DNA of 6,199 bases, taken from NCBI GenBank assembly GCA_900556535.1, contig USPI01000088.1:1-6199 (forward strand), in the 5' to 3' direction. Below the pieces are notes generated by a model. That model was given only the letters and a program-made list of their open reading frames with translations, searched no databases and was not told the DNA's origin. Made by a program: the position numbers and the translations under genes. This DNA comes from an uncultured Eubacteriales bacterium (GTDB lineage Bacteria > Bacillota > Clostridia > Oscillospirales > Oscillospiraceae). Positions 1 to 6,199 of this stretch are shown one piece after another (within the stretch, counting starts at the first letter, position 1; each line of letters opens with the position of its first letter).

Positions 1-16
1 CGGGTCGTCTCTGAAT

Positions 17-1393
17 GTGCTGATCTTGTTTCAGGTCTACGATTATCCGATGATCGGATCAATGTGGGATAAGATACTGCTCTATGCTCTGCCCGTTGCG
101 GCAACCGGCATTTTGGGGCAGCTTTTTAATGCTTCGGATATAGCCGTGGTCGGCAACTTCGCCCCCGGCGATACCGTTTCGGCAGTTGCAGCGGTAGGCG
201 CAAACGGCCCTGTCATCGGCTTGGTGCTAAACCTTTTCATCGGCATAGCGCTCGGTGCAAACGTCGTCATCGCAAATGCCATCGGCAGGGGAGACCAAGA
301 GACGGTCTCGCGCGCTGTACATACTTCCATCGTGGCGAGCGTGCTCGGAGGACTTCTCATAACGATACTCGGCGAGCTATTTGCTGTTTCCGTGCTCGAA
401 ATGCTCAACGTTCCCGAGGAAGTGCTCCCGCTCGCGGCAAAATATATGCGCATTTACCTCATCGGTATGCCCGTCATTTTGCTCTATAACTTCGAGTCGG
501 CTATATTCAGAAGCGCCGGAGATACGAAAACTCCGCTTGCCGCGCTTGCAATATCGGGCGTGCTCAACGTGCTGCTGAACCTGTTCTTCGTCATAGTCAT
601 GCGCATGACCGTCGAGGGCGTCGCCATTGCGACCGTAACGGCAAACGCGATAAGCTCGGCGCTTCTTATGAGAAAGCTCATAAAGAGCGAGCTTTTAGTC
701 AAAATAGAGCTCAAAAAGCTCAAAATAAGCTGGCCCATCCTCGGCCGCATCCTCAAAATAGGCGTGCCCGCGGGAATTCAGAGCGCGGTGTTCTCGCTGT
801 CGAATATCGTTATCCAGTCCGCTATAAACAGCCTCGGAAAGATCGTCATGGCGGCATCGAGCGCGGCGTTCAACGTCGAGATAATGGCGTATTATATCCT
901 CAACTCCTTCGGTCAGGCGTGCACCACTTTCGTCGGACAGAACTACGGCGCGGCTCAGATCGACCGCTGCCGCAAGGCGTTCAAGCTCTGCCTCATAGAG
1001 GGTGTCATAGCGACCGCCTGCGCCGTCGGAATTACGCTCGTATCGGGCAAATTCCTGCTGTCGCTGTTCAATAACGACCCCGAGGTCATCCGCCTCGGCT
1101 TTATAAGGCTCAAGTTTATTTTCGCATCCTATATTTTTTCGACCTTCTACGACGGAATGTCCGGTTACCTTCGCGGCTTCGGCATATCGCTGACACCTGC
1201 CTTGCTGACGATGCTCGGCGTGTGCGGTATCCGTGTGCTTTGGGTCGCAACGGTTTTTCCCAAAAATCCGTGCTTTGAGACCATCATGCAGGTCTATCCC
1301 ATAAGTCTTGCCGTTAACGCCGTGCTTATCTTCACGGCGCTCATGGTCATTCGCCCTGCGAAGAAATATGCCCACGTCTGCCTTGATAACTGA
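17..1393 (+). CDS. MATE-family multidrug/toxin efflux transporter (start uncertain, may begin left of window)
   Basis: Inner-membrane antiporter of the MATE (NorM/DinF-like) family, which exports cationic drugs or metabolites using Na+ or H+ gradients. About 458 residues, the usual family length, with roughly 12 hydrophobic segments in two homologous halves. Diagnostic pieces are the N-terminal ALPVAATGILGQLFNASD stretch (about residues 25-42), FRSAGDTKTPL (about 164-174) ending the first-half pattern, a basic cytoplasmic linker between the halves (about 218-240), and the matching LRGFG...P...R.LWV signature in the second half (from about 385). The start is unclear: GTG at 17, ATG at 50 and ATG at 62 are possible, none has a good Shine-Dalgarno sequence, and the frame stays open to base 2. 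The family-typical residues just before the first helix (YDYPMIGSMW) suggest the protein begins at 17 or further left. Substrate cannot be told. The family call is firm; the start is not. Confidence 0.93.
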   Translation: MLILFQVYDYPMIGSMWDKILLYALPVAATGILGQLFNASDIAVVGNFAPGDTVSAVAAVGANGPVIGLVLNLFIGIALGANVVIANAIGRGDQETVSRAVHTSIVASVLGGLLITILGELFAVSVLEMLNVPEEVLPLAAKYMRIYLIGMPVILLYNFESAIFRSAGDTKTPLAALAISGVLNVLLNLFFVIVMRMTVEGVAIATVTANAISSALLMRKLIKSELLVKIELKKLKISWPILGRILKIGVPAGIQSAVFSLSNIVIQSAINSLGKIVMAASSAAFNVEIMAYYILNSFGQACTTFVGQNYGAAQIDRCRKAFKLCLIEGVIATACAVGITLVSGKFLLSLFNNDPEVIRLGFIRLKFIFASYIFSTFYDGMSGYLRGFGISLTPALLTMLGVCGIRVLWVATVFPKNPCFETIMQVYPISLAVNAVLIFTALMVIRPAKKYAHVCLDN

Positions 1394-1411
1394 CACGGTT
1401 CGTGGTAAAAT
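1383..1411 (+). promoter_or_regulatory. Probable sigma-A promoter with extended -10 for pcrA
   Basis: A -35 hexamer TTGATA (1383-1388, 5 of 6 to TTGACA) is separated by exactly 17 bases from a -10 hexamer TAAAAT (1406-1411, 5 of 6 to TATAAT). The -10 is preceded by TGG (1403-1405), an extended -10 TGn motif. The -35 lies in the last codons of the MATE gene. The predicted transcription start is about 1417-1420, on top of the helicase ATG. The match is seen in the sequence; activity is inferred. Confidence 0.65.
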
Positions 1412-1419
1412 AACTCGTT

Positions 1420-3798
1420 ATGAATATGGAATTCAGAGAAAAATACATTGAAGCGAGAAAAAAGGTAGTCGAGAACGATTTTGCAAAGCTCAATCCCATG
1501 CAGAGAAAGGCTGTTATGGCGACTCAGGGCGCACTGCTCATCCTTGCAGGCGCCGGAAGCGGCAAAACCACGGTGCTCATAAACAGAATTGCAAACCTCC
1601 TGCGCTACGGCAAGGCCGGCGACAGTGATGAGATACCTGCCGATGCGAGCGAGGGTGATATTGACGTATTCCTCCGCGGCGGCGACGAGGCGCGCAAGCT
1701 TGCGGCGCTTGAGCCTGTTGAGCCGTGGCGCATACTTGCCATCACATTCACCAACAAGGCTGCCGAGGAGCTTAAAACGAGGCTTTCCGATATGCTCGGT
1801 GAGGCGGGAGCCGATGTTTGGGCATCTACTTTTCACTCTGCCTGCGTGAAAATGCTGCGCCGCGACGCAGACCGCGTCGGCTTTAAGCCGAGCTTTACAA
1901 TCTACGACACGACCGACAGCAAGAGCCTCATAAAGCATATAATCAGCGATTTTAACCTTGACGAAAAGGAATTTGACCCGCGCGTTATCCGCAACGAGAT
2001 AAGCAGGGCAAAGGACGAATTCTGCTCGCCGGAGGAAATGTATGCGCGCGCAAAGGCATCCGGAGACAGGCGCAAGGTCAGAATTGCGGAGATTTACGAC
2101 GAATATTCCCGCCGCTCTGTTGCGGCCGGCGCAATGGATTTTGACGACCTTATCTATTACACGGTAAAGCTCCTCAACGAAAACGAGGATGTGTGCCAAT
2201 ATTGGCAGAGAAGGTTTAAATATATCCTCATCGACGAGTATCAGGATACGAATAAGCTCCAGTATATGCTCGCGTCAAAGCTTGCGGAGGGCTGGGGAAA
2301 TATCTGCGTTGTCGGCGATGACGACCAGAGTATTTATAAATTCCGCGGCGCGACGATAGAAAATATTCTCTCCTTCGAGGATGAGTACAAGGGCTGCCGC
2401 GTGATACGCCTTGAGCAGAATTACCGCAGCACAGGGCATATCCTCGGCGCGGCAAATGCGGTCATCAAAAATAACCTCGGCCGCAAGGGCAAGGAGCTTT
2501 GGACTAACTCCGGCGACGGTGAGCTGCCCGAGCTTTACGTTGCCGACAATGAGTTTGACGAGGCAAGCTTCGTCGCCTCGCAGATACTCGGACTTTACGG
2601 CAAGGGCTCGTCGTGGCGCGAAAGCGCGGTATTATATCGCATGAACGCGCAGTCGCGTCAGATAGAGCAGGCATTCAAGCGCAACGGCATACCCTATAAG
2701 ATCTTCGGCGGAACGGGCTTCTTCGACCGCGCCGAGGTCAAGGATATGCTGGCGTATCTTTGCGTCATAGCCTCTCCGAGCGATGATCTCCGCCTCGGCA
2801 GGATCATAAATAACCCGCCGCGCGGCATAGGCGCAAAGACCATTGAAACGGCGGCGAGCATAGCCGCGGAAAACGGCATCTCGATGTTTGAGGTCATCAG
2901 CAAGGCCGACCTATATCCGGAGCTGGGCCGCTCTGCGCCGAGGCTTCTGCTGTTTGCGGGCATGATGAACGAGCTCATCGCACAAAAGGACGAGCTTGCA
3001 CCCGACCTTCTGTATGATCAGCTCGTCGAAAAAAGCGGCTACCTCAGCGCGCTCGAGCGCAAGAATACCACTGAGGATACCGTGCGCGCGGAGAACGTGA
3101 AGGAACTCAAAACGAGTATCATAAACTACAAAAACGAGACCTCCGAGCCCACGCTCGAGGGCTATCTTGCCGACGTCGCTCTTTACACGGATATGGATAA
3201 CTACGAAAAGGACGACGACTGCGTTGTCATGATGACGATGCACGCTGCAAAGGGTCTTGAGTTTCCGAATGTTTTCATCGTCGGCTGCGAGGAGACCGTG
3301 TTCCCCGGCGTCAAGGCCATAGGCGAGCAGGAGGAAATGGAGGAGGAGCGCAGACTTTGCTATGTTGCGCTCACCCGCGCGAAGAAAAAGCTCTTCCTGT
3401 CCTGTGCGCGGCAGAGAATGATATTCGGCCGCACGACCTCGAACCGCGTTTCCCGCTTCGTTGACGAGATACCGCCCGAGCACCTTGAAAAGCGCGGTAT
3501 TCCCCGCGGCTACGGCTACTCGGAGAAATCGAGCGTTCAGAAGGAAGCAGCCCGCTGCACTCCGAGCTATAATGCCCGCCGTCCGGTAGCTCCGCCGCCG
3601 AGCGCAAAGCCCAAGGCGACAGCGGAGGCGCCGAAGTTTTCCGTGGGCGACAGGGTGCTGCACAAGGCATTCGGAGAGGGGCAGCTCGTAAAAATGACGC
3701 CCATGGGCAACGACTATTTTATCGAAATCGAATTTGACAGCGGCGTAAGAAAAAAGCTCATGCTTCGCGCCGCCGTACAGTATATGGTGAAAATTTAG
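1420..3798 (+). CDS. pcrA: ATP-dependent DNA helicase, PcrA/UvrD type (superfamily 1A, 3'-5')
   Basis: DNA-unwinding motor acting in the cytoplasm in nucleotide excision repair, plasmid replication and clearing of proteins or stalled RNA polymerase from DNA. All superfamily 1A motifs are present: Q motif LNPMQRKAV (24-32), Walker A AGAGSGKT (43-50), Ia ILAITFTNKAAEEL (105-118), Walker B with IDEYQDT (271-277), motif III VVGDDDQSIYKFRGA (297-311), motif IV QNYRST (333-338), motif V TMHAAKGLEFPNVFIVG (606-622) and motif VI EERRLCYVALTRAK (642-655). A Pro/Ala/Lys-rich linker (about 680-739) leads to a Tudor-like C-terminal domain (about 740-792), as in PcrA. An acidic insertion of about 37 residues (65-101) sits between motifs I and Ia. 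At 792 residues it is slightly longer than typical PcrA. ATG 1420 is the first start after an in-frame stop at 1411-1413; it has no Shine-Dalgarno. ATG 1426 is the alternative. The EamA gene follows after 3 bases. Confidence 0.97.
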   Translation: MNMEFREKYIEARKKVVENDFAKLNPMQRKAVMATQGALLILAGAGSGKTTVLINRIANLLRYGKAGDSDEIPADASEGDIDVFLRGGDEARKLAALEPVEPWRILAITFTNKAAEELKTRLSDMLGEAGADVWASTFHSACVKMLRRDADRVGFKPSFTIYDTTDSKSLIKHIISDFNLDEKEFDPRVIRNEISRAKDEFCSPEEMYARAKASGDRRKVRIAEIYDEYSRRSVAAGAMDFDDLIYYTVKLLNENEDVCQYWQRRFKYILIDEYQDTNKLQYMLASKLAEGWGNICVVGDDDQSIYKFRGATIENILSFEDEYKGCRVIRLEQNYRSTGHILGAANAVIKNNLGRKGKELWTNSGDGELPELYVADNEFDEASFVASQILGLYGKGSSWRESAVLYRMNAQSRQIEQAFKRNGIPYKIFGGTGFFDRAEVKDMLAYLCVIASPSDDLRLGRIINNPPRGIGAKTIETAASIAAENGISMFEVISKADLYPELGRSAPRLLLFAGMMNELIAQKDELAPDLLYDQLVEKSGYLSALERKNTTEDTVRAENVKELKTSIINYKNETSEPTLEGYLADVALYTDMDNYEKDDDCVVMMTMHAAKGLEFPNVFIVGCEETVFPGVKAIGEQEEMEEERRLCYVALTRAKKKLFLSCARQRMIFGRTTSNRVSRFVDEIPPEHLEKRGIPRGYGYSEKSSVQKEAARCTPSYNARRPVAPPPSAKPKATAEAPKFSVGDRVLHKAFGEGQLVKMTPMGNDYFIEIEFDSGVRKKLMLRAAVQYMVKI
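3786..3790 (+). promoter_or_regulatory. Ribosome binding site for the EamA transporter, inside the end of pcrA
   Basis: GGTGA lies 11 bases before ATG 3802 and within the last codons of the helicase gene, while the helicase stop (TAG, 3796-3798) is only three bases from that ATG. The spacing is slightly long. This suggests that terminating ribosomes help initiate the transporter (translational coupling). Confidence 0.45.
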
Positions 3799-3801
3799 AA
3801 A

Positions 3802-4677
3802 ATGAACAACAAAGCAAATCTCGGGCGCACGTGCCTCATATTGACGACTCTGATATGGGGCAGCTCATTTGTCATACTCAAGTCCGCGCTCGACAGTATA
3901 ACCCCGCTGTGGGTGCTCGCCATCCGATTTTCCGGCGCGGCGATACTGATGCTCATCGCCTGCCTGCCGAGACTCAAAAAGCTCGACAAGCGGTATGTAA
4001 CGGGCGGCTGCCTGATGGGGCTGTGTCTTGCGGCGGCGTACATTGTGCAGACCTACGGGCTTGTCTACACCACGCCGGGCAAGAATGCTTTTTTAACGAC
4101 GACCTATTGTATTCTCGTTCCGTTTCTTTATTGGGCAATTTCAGGCAAAAGACCCGATAAATATAACATCATCGCAGCCGTCGTGTGTCTTGTCGGAGTG
4201 GGCTTCGTTTGCCTCGGCAATGACCTGAGCATCAATGTCGGCGATATGCTCACGATACTCTGCGGTCTTTTCTACGGACTGCACATAATCGTGACCTCGC
4301 GCACCGCCGAAAACCGCGACCCCGTGCTCATAACCATGCTCCAGTTTGCGACTGCGGCTGTCGTTTGCTTCATAGGCGCCGTGCTGTTTGAGCCCGCGCC
4401 GCATGATATAGGCAGCGGTACATGGCTTAGCATTGCGTATATGACGTTTATCTGCACCGGACTGTGCTATATCCTCCAGACCGTCGGCCAGAAGTACACT
4501 CCGCCCTCGCAGACGGCCGTTATCCTCACGCTCGAATCCGTTTTCGGATCGGCGATATCCGTCATCCTCGGCGTCGAGTCGCTCACCTTTAACATCGCTC
4601 TGGGCTTCTTCCTCATATTCATCGCCATCATAACGAGCGAAACAAAACTTGATTTTCTTAACAAAAAGCGCAGCTGA
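3802..4677 (+). CDS. EamA/DMT-superfamily transporter (RhaT/YdcZ-like, 10 TM)
   Basis: Inner-membrane permease of the drug/metabolite transporter superfamily. Members usually export amino acids or other small metabolites, but no substrate can be read from this sequence. The 291-residue length and about ten hydrophobic segments in two tandem EamA repeats fit the family. The first repeat (about 8-138) has the typical LIWGSSFV entry (17-24) and TTPGKNAFLTTTYCILVP (90-107). The second repeat (about 148-285) begins DMLTILCGLFYGLHII and contains the PPSQTAVILTLESVFG segment (234-249) with the family-typical Glu (E245) before the last two helices. A short basic tail, NKKRS, ends the protein in the cytoplasm by the positive-inside rule. 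It starts three bases after pcrA, so the two are probably cotranscribed, and the stop codon lies in the loop of an intrinsic terminator. No functional link to the helicase is evident. Confidence 0.94.
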   Translation: MNNKANLGRTCLILTTLIWGSSFVILKSALDSITPLWVLAIRFSGAAILMLIACLPRLKKLDKRYVTGGCLMGLCLAAAYIVQTYGLVYTTPGKNAFLTTTYCILVPFLYWAISGKRPDKYNIIAAVVCLVGVGFVCLGNDLSINVGDMLTILCGLFYGLHIIVTSRTAENRDPVLITMLQFATAAVVCFIGAVLFEPAPHDIGSGTWLSIAYMTFICTGLCYILQTVGQKYTPPSQTAVILTLESVFGSAISVILGVESLTFNIALGFFLIFIAIITSETKLDFLNKKRS

Positions 4678-4690
4678 GGTTGCGCTTTTT
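4663..4690 (+). terminator. Intrinsic terminator overlapping the end of the EamA gene
   Basis: AAAAAGCGCAGC (4663-4674) pairs with GTTGCGCTTTTT (4679-4690) around the four-base loop TGAG, with one G-U wobble. The core is GCGCAGC/GTTGCGC followed directly by five T. The TGA stop of the transporter (4675-4677) is in the loop. The A-tract on the other side makes it potentially bidirectional. It would end the pcrA-EamA transcript and insulate the two-component operon. Confidence 0.8.
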
Positions 4691-4719
4691 GCCGTTTTGA
4701 TGCAAAATTAAGATATACT
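4689..4719 (+). promoter_or_regulatory. Candidate promoter of the two-component operon
   Basis: The -10 TATACT (4714-4719) matches TATAAT at 5 of 6 positions and predicts a start near 4726, about 14 bases before ATG 4740. The best -35 is weak: TTGCCG (4689-4694, 4 of 6) with a long 19-base spacer, and it overlaps the T-tract of the preceding terminator. A poor -35 would fit a promoter needing an activator, but that is inference. Confidence 0.45.
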
Positions 4720-4728
4720 CCTCACAAC

Positions 4729-4735
4729 AGGTGAT
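4729..4735 (+). promoter_or_regulatory. Shine-Dalgarno deciding the response-regulator start
   Basis: AGGTGAT lies 4 bases before ATG 4740. Two upstream in-frame starts, GTG 4731 and ATG 4734, fall inside this motif and so cannot use it, which favours ATG 4740. Confidence 0.7.
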
Positions 4736-4739
4736 GCAG

Positions 4740-5399
4740 ATGATAAAAATTCTAATAATCGAAGACGAGAAGCCGATCGCAAATCTTATTAAGCTCACGC
4801 TCGGCAAGTCCGGCTATAACTGCGAATGTGTCTATGACGGCATAAAGGCGGCGGATATGCTCGACGAAAACGTGTACGATCTCGTTCTGCTCGATATCAT
4901 GCTGCCGGGCGCGGACGGCTTTGAACTTCTGGATTATATACGCCCTCTCGGTGTTCCGGTAATATTCATAACCGCGAAAAATGCCGTCGCGGACAGAGTA
5001 AAGGGCCTGCGCATGGGCGCGGAGGACTATATCGTAAAACCCTTTGAGGTGCTTGAATTGCAGGCGAGAGTTGACGTTGTTCTTCGCAGATATAATAAGA
5101 CACAGCGCCTTATAAGCATAGGCGGGCTGACGATAGACACGCAGTCGATGCAGGTATTCCGCGATACAGACGGCGAGGAGATATCGCTCACGCGAAAGGA
5201 GTTCGAGGTCTTGCTGCTGTTTGCGCGAAACCCAGGCACCGCTCTTTACCGCGAAACGATCTACGAGCGCGTTTGGGGCGGGGATTACACCTGCGGCTCA
5301 AAGACCGTTGACCTGCACGTCCAGCGCCTGCGCAAAAAGGTCGGCTGGGAGAATAAGCTTCGCGCCGTGAACAAGGTCGGATACAGATTGGAGGCCTGA
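4740..5399 (+). CDS. Two-component response regulator, OmpR/PhoB family
   Basis: Cytoplasmic DNA-binding transcription factor switched on by phosphorylation from the kinase encoded next. The 219 residues comprise a receiver domain (about 1-115) and a winged-helix effector domain (about 124-219). All receiver catalytic residues are present: acidic pair E8-D9, phosphoacceptor D52 in LVLLDIMLPG, switch T78 in VIFITAK, and K100 in YIVKPF. The effector domain shows SLTRKEFEVLLLFARNPG, then WGGDY and the recognition-helix region SKTVDLHVQRLRKK (187-200), with the closing VGYRLE wing. The start at ATG 4740 (MIKILIIEDE) is chosen from the Shine-Dalgarno at 4729-4735 and from family alignment. The downstream kinase starts one base after the stop, so they form one operon with coupled translation. 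Target genes cannot be inferred; autoregulation is common in the family but no clear direct-repeat operator was seen. Confidence 0.96.
   Translation: MIKILIIEDEKPIANLIKLTLGKSGYNCECVYDGIKAADMLDENVYDLVLLDIMLPGADGFELLDYIRPLGVPVIFITAKNAVADRVKGLRMGAEDYIVKPFEVLELQARVDVVLRRYNKTQRLISIGGLTIDTQSMQVFRDTDGEEISLTRKEFEVLLLFARNPGTALYRETIYERVWGGDYTCGSKTVDLHVQRLRKKVGWENKLRAVNKVGYRLEA
5390..5394 (+). promoter_or_regulatory. Shine-Dalgarno for the histidine kinase
   Basis: GGAGG, inside the last codons of the response regulator, stands six bases before ATG 5401. This is a near-ideal site and confirms the start of a gene that has no stop codon in the window. Confidence 0.8.
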
Positions 5400-5400
5400 T

Positions 5401-6199
5401 ATGCGCCTGAGAGTCAAGATAACCGTCTGCATGATATGGCTGCTGTCAGTCGCGTTCGGCATCGGCGGGAGCCTTATGATCTCGTCCTCGTTCAGCGCCG
5501 CTATTACGCAGGAAAAGCGTGCGTGCGAGCAGTCCTACGGCTTTATCGTCAAGACCGTTCAGATGGTAAACAGCATTTCCACGCTGCCGAACCGCAGCGA
5601 TATTGCCGAGGTTTTGCGTCAGATGGAGGGCATGGGCTCGATTAACTTTGACGCGGCGCGTATGGAAGCCTCCGGCGAGGTGTTTTATTCCTTCGGTGCG
5701 CATGACCTTCCGTACACGGACGAAAGCAGAGTAAGCGTGGTGGAGGTCGGGGATAAGCACTACTGCCGCGTGTCGGGCACGATAACGACGGAGTCCGATG
5801 CGCTTATATTCACGGCGTTCAAGGACATTTCGAGCATTTACGAAATGCGAGACGGGCAGTACAGAACATATGCCGCCGTTTTTGCCGCAACTGTCATGGT
5901 CGGGGCGCTGGTTTCGTATCTCATTTCTCGCCTTATCACAAAGCCGCTTGAAAAGCTCACGGCGGCAACGAAAAAGCTCGCCGAGGGCGAGTTGTCGTAT
6001 CGCTGCGGAATTGACACGCAGGACGAAACGGGCGAATTGTCGCGCAGCTTTGACGCGATGGCGCTCAGGCTTGAAGAAAACGTCGTGCAGCTGCGGGACG
6101 CGATGCGCCGTCAGGAGGAATTCATGGGCAGCTTTGCGCATGAAATGAAAACGCCCATGACCTCGATAATCGGCTACGCGGATCTGCTGCGCAGCGGCA
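5401..6199 (+). CDS. Sensor histidine kinase with HAMP domain (3' end cut by window edge)
   Basis: Membrane sensor that autophosphorylates on a His and passes the phosphate to the response regulator just upstream. The 266 visible codons have no stop, so the gene runs out of the window. Order: short basic N-terminus, transmembrane segment 1 (about 7-27), an extracytoplasmic domain of roughly 130 residues (about 29-156) that I do not recognise, transmembrane segment 2 (about 157-176), HAMP linker (about 177-232, with KPLEKLT, AEGELSYR and DETGELSRSFDAM), then the start of the HisKA dimerisation domain with the H-box FMGSFAHEMKTPM, phosphoacceptor H247. The ATP-binding catalytic domain must lie beyond the right edge. 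The extracytoplasmic part holds just two cysteines (C42, C122). It starts one base after the regulator gene with a strong Shine-Dalgarno. The stimulus is unknown. Confidence 0.95.
   Translation, partial: MRLRVKITVCMIWLLSVAFGIGGSLMISSSFSAAITQEKRACEQSYGFIVKTVQMVNSISTLPNRSDIAEVLRQMEGMGSINFDAARMEASGEVFYSFGAHDLPYTDESRVSVVEVGDKHYCRVSGTITTESDALIFTAFKDISSIYEMRDGQYRTYAAVFAATVMVGALVSYLISRLITKPLEKLTAATKKLAEGELSYRCGIDTQDETGELSRSFDAMALRLEENVVQLRDAMRRQEEFMGSFAHEMKTPMTSIIGYADLLRSG

Noticed and set aside
708..735. AAGCTCAAAA near-repeats in the MATE gene
   Set aside because: Explained by the Lys/Leu-rich cytoplasmic linker between the two transporter halves; not a nucleotide repeat array.
1394..1419. Possible LexA/SOS box upstream of the helicase
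   Set aside because: GGTTCG at 1397-1402 resembles half of a Bacillus-type box (CGAAC-N4-GTTCG), but no matching second half is at the required spacing.
695..2199. Long open frames on the minus strand across the transporter and helicase genes (695-1396 and 1294-2199)
   Set aside because: They lie antisense to well-identified genes, have compositions rich in Arg, His and Cys with no recognisable domain, and arise because the sense strand's codon usage rarely creates reverse stops.
2911..3663. 250-codon minus-strand frame inside pcrA
   Set aside because: Antisense to conserved helicase motifs V and VI, no family resemblance and no credible ribosome site; a codon-bias shadow.
4731..4739. Earlier starts (GTG 4731, ATG 4734) for the response regulator
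   Set aside because: Both fall within the AGGTGAT ribosome site and would add residues not typical of the family; ATG 4740 is correctly spaced.
5446..6141. 231-codon minus-strand frame opposite the histidine kinase
   Set aside because: The + strand here encodes a continuous, motif-complete sensor kinase (HAMP, H-box) with a strong Shine-Dalgarno, so the opposite frame is a shadow.
1..6199. CRISPR arrays, tRNA/rRNA genes, insertion sequences, phage or defence genes
   Set aside because: No regularly spaced repeats, tRNA-like cloverleafs, transposase or integrase motifs, or terminal inverted repeats were seen; nearly every base belongs to one of five ordinary genes, with the longest gap only 62 bases.

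Overview
The window is a gene-dense, single-strand bacterial segment. Five protein genes all read on the + strand: a MATE-family transporter, a PcrA/UvrD DNA helicase, an EamA/DMT-family transporter, an OmpR-type response regulator, and a sensor histidine kinase cut off by the right edge. Codons are moderately G+C-rich, with CTC for Leu, CGC for Arg and frequent ATA for Ile. The helicase carries an acidic insertion between its Walker A motif and motif Ia. I recall this from helicases of Clostridia in the Oscillospiraceae/Ruminococcaceae range, so a gut-type clostridial genome is my best inference. It is not proven here.

Layout: (1) about 17-1393, MATE transporter, whose frame is open to the left edge, so its true start is uncertain. 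(2) 1383-1411, a near-consensus sigma-A promoter (TTGATA, 17-base spacer, TGG-TAAAAT) straddling the end of the transporter gene. (3) 1420-3798, helicase with all UvrD motifs and a C-terminal Tudor-like domain. (4) 3802-4677, EamA transporter, three bases after the helicase stop and probably translationally coupled to it. (5) 4663-4690, an intrinsic terminator whose loop contains the EamA stop codon. (6) 4714-4740, a probable promoter and Shine-Dalgarno for the two-component pair. (7) 4740-5399 response regulator and 5401 to the edge histidine kinase, one base apart.

The segment reads as two or three transcription units: the MATE gene (possibly reading through), pcrA plus the EamA gene ending at the terminator, and the two-component operon continuing to the right. 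The helicase is a housekeeping repair and replication enzyme with a possible RNA polymerase contact domain. The two transporters have no substrate readable from sequence. The kinase/regulator pair senses an unknown extracellular signal, and its target genes are not visible.

I found no mobile element, CRISPR array, RNA gene or obviously new system. The most interesting signal is that the pcrA promoter predicts an mRNA starting at or within a few bases of the ATG, that is a leaderless or nearly leaderless transcript. This fits the absence of a Shine-Dalgarno sequence there.
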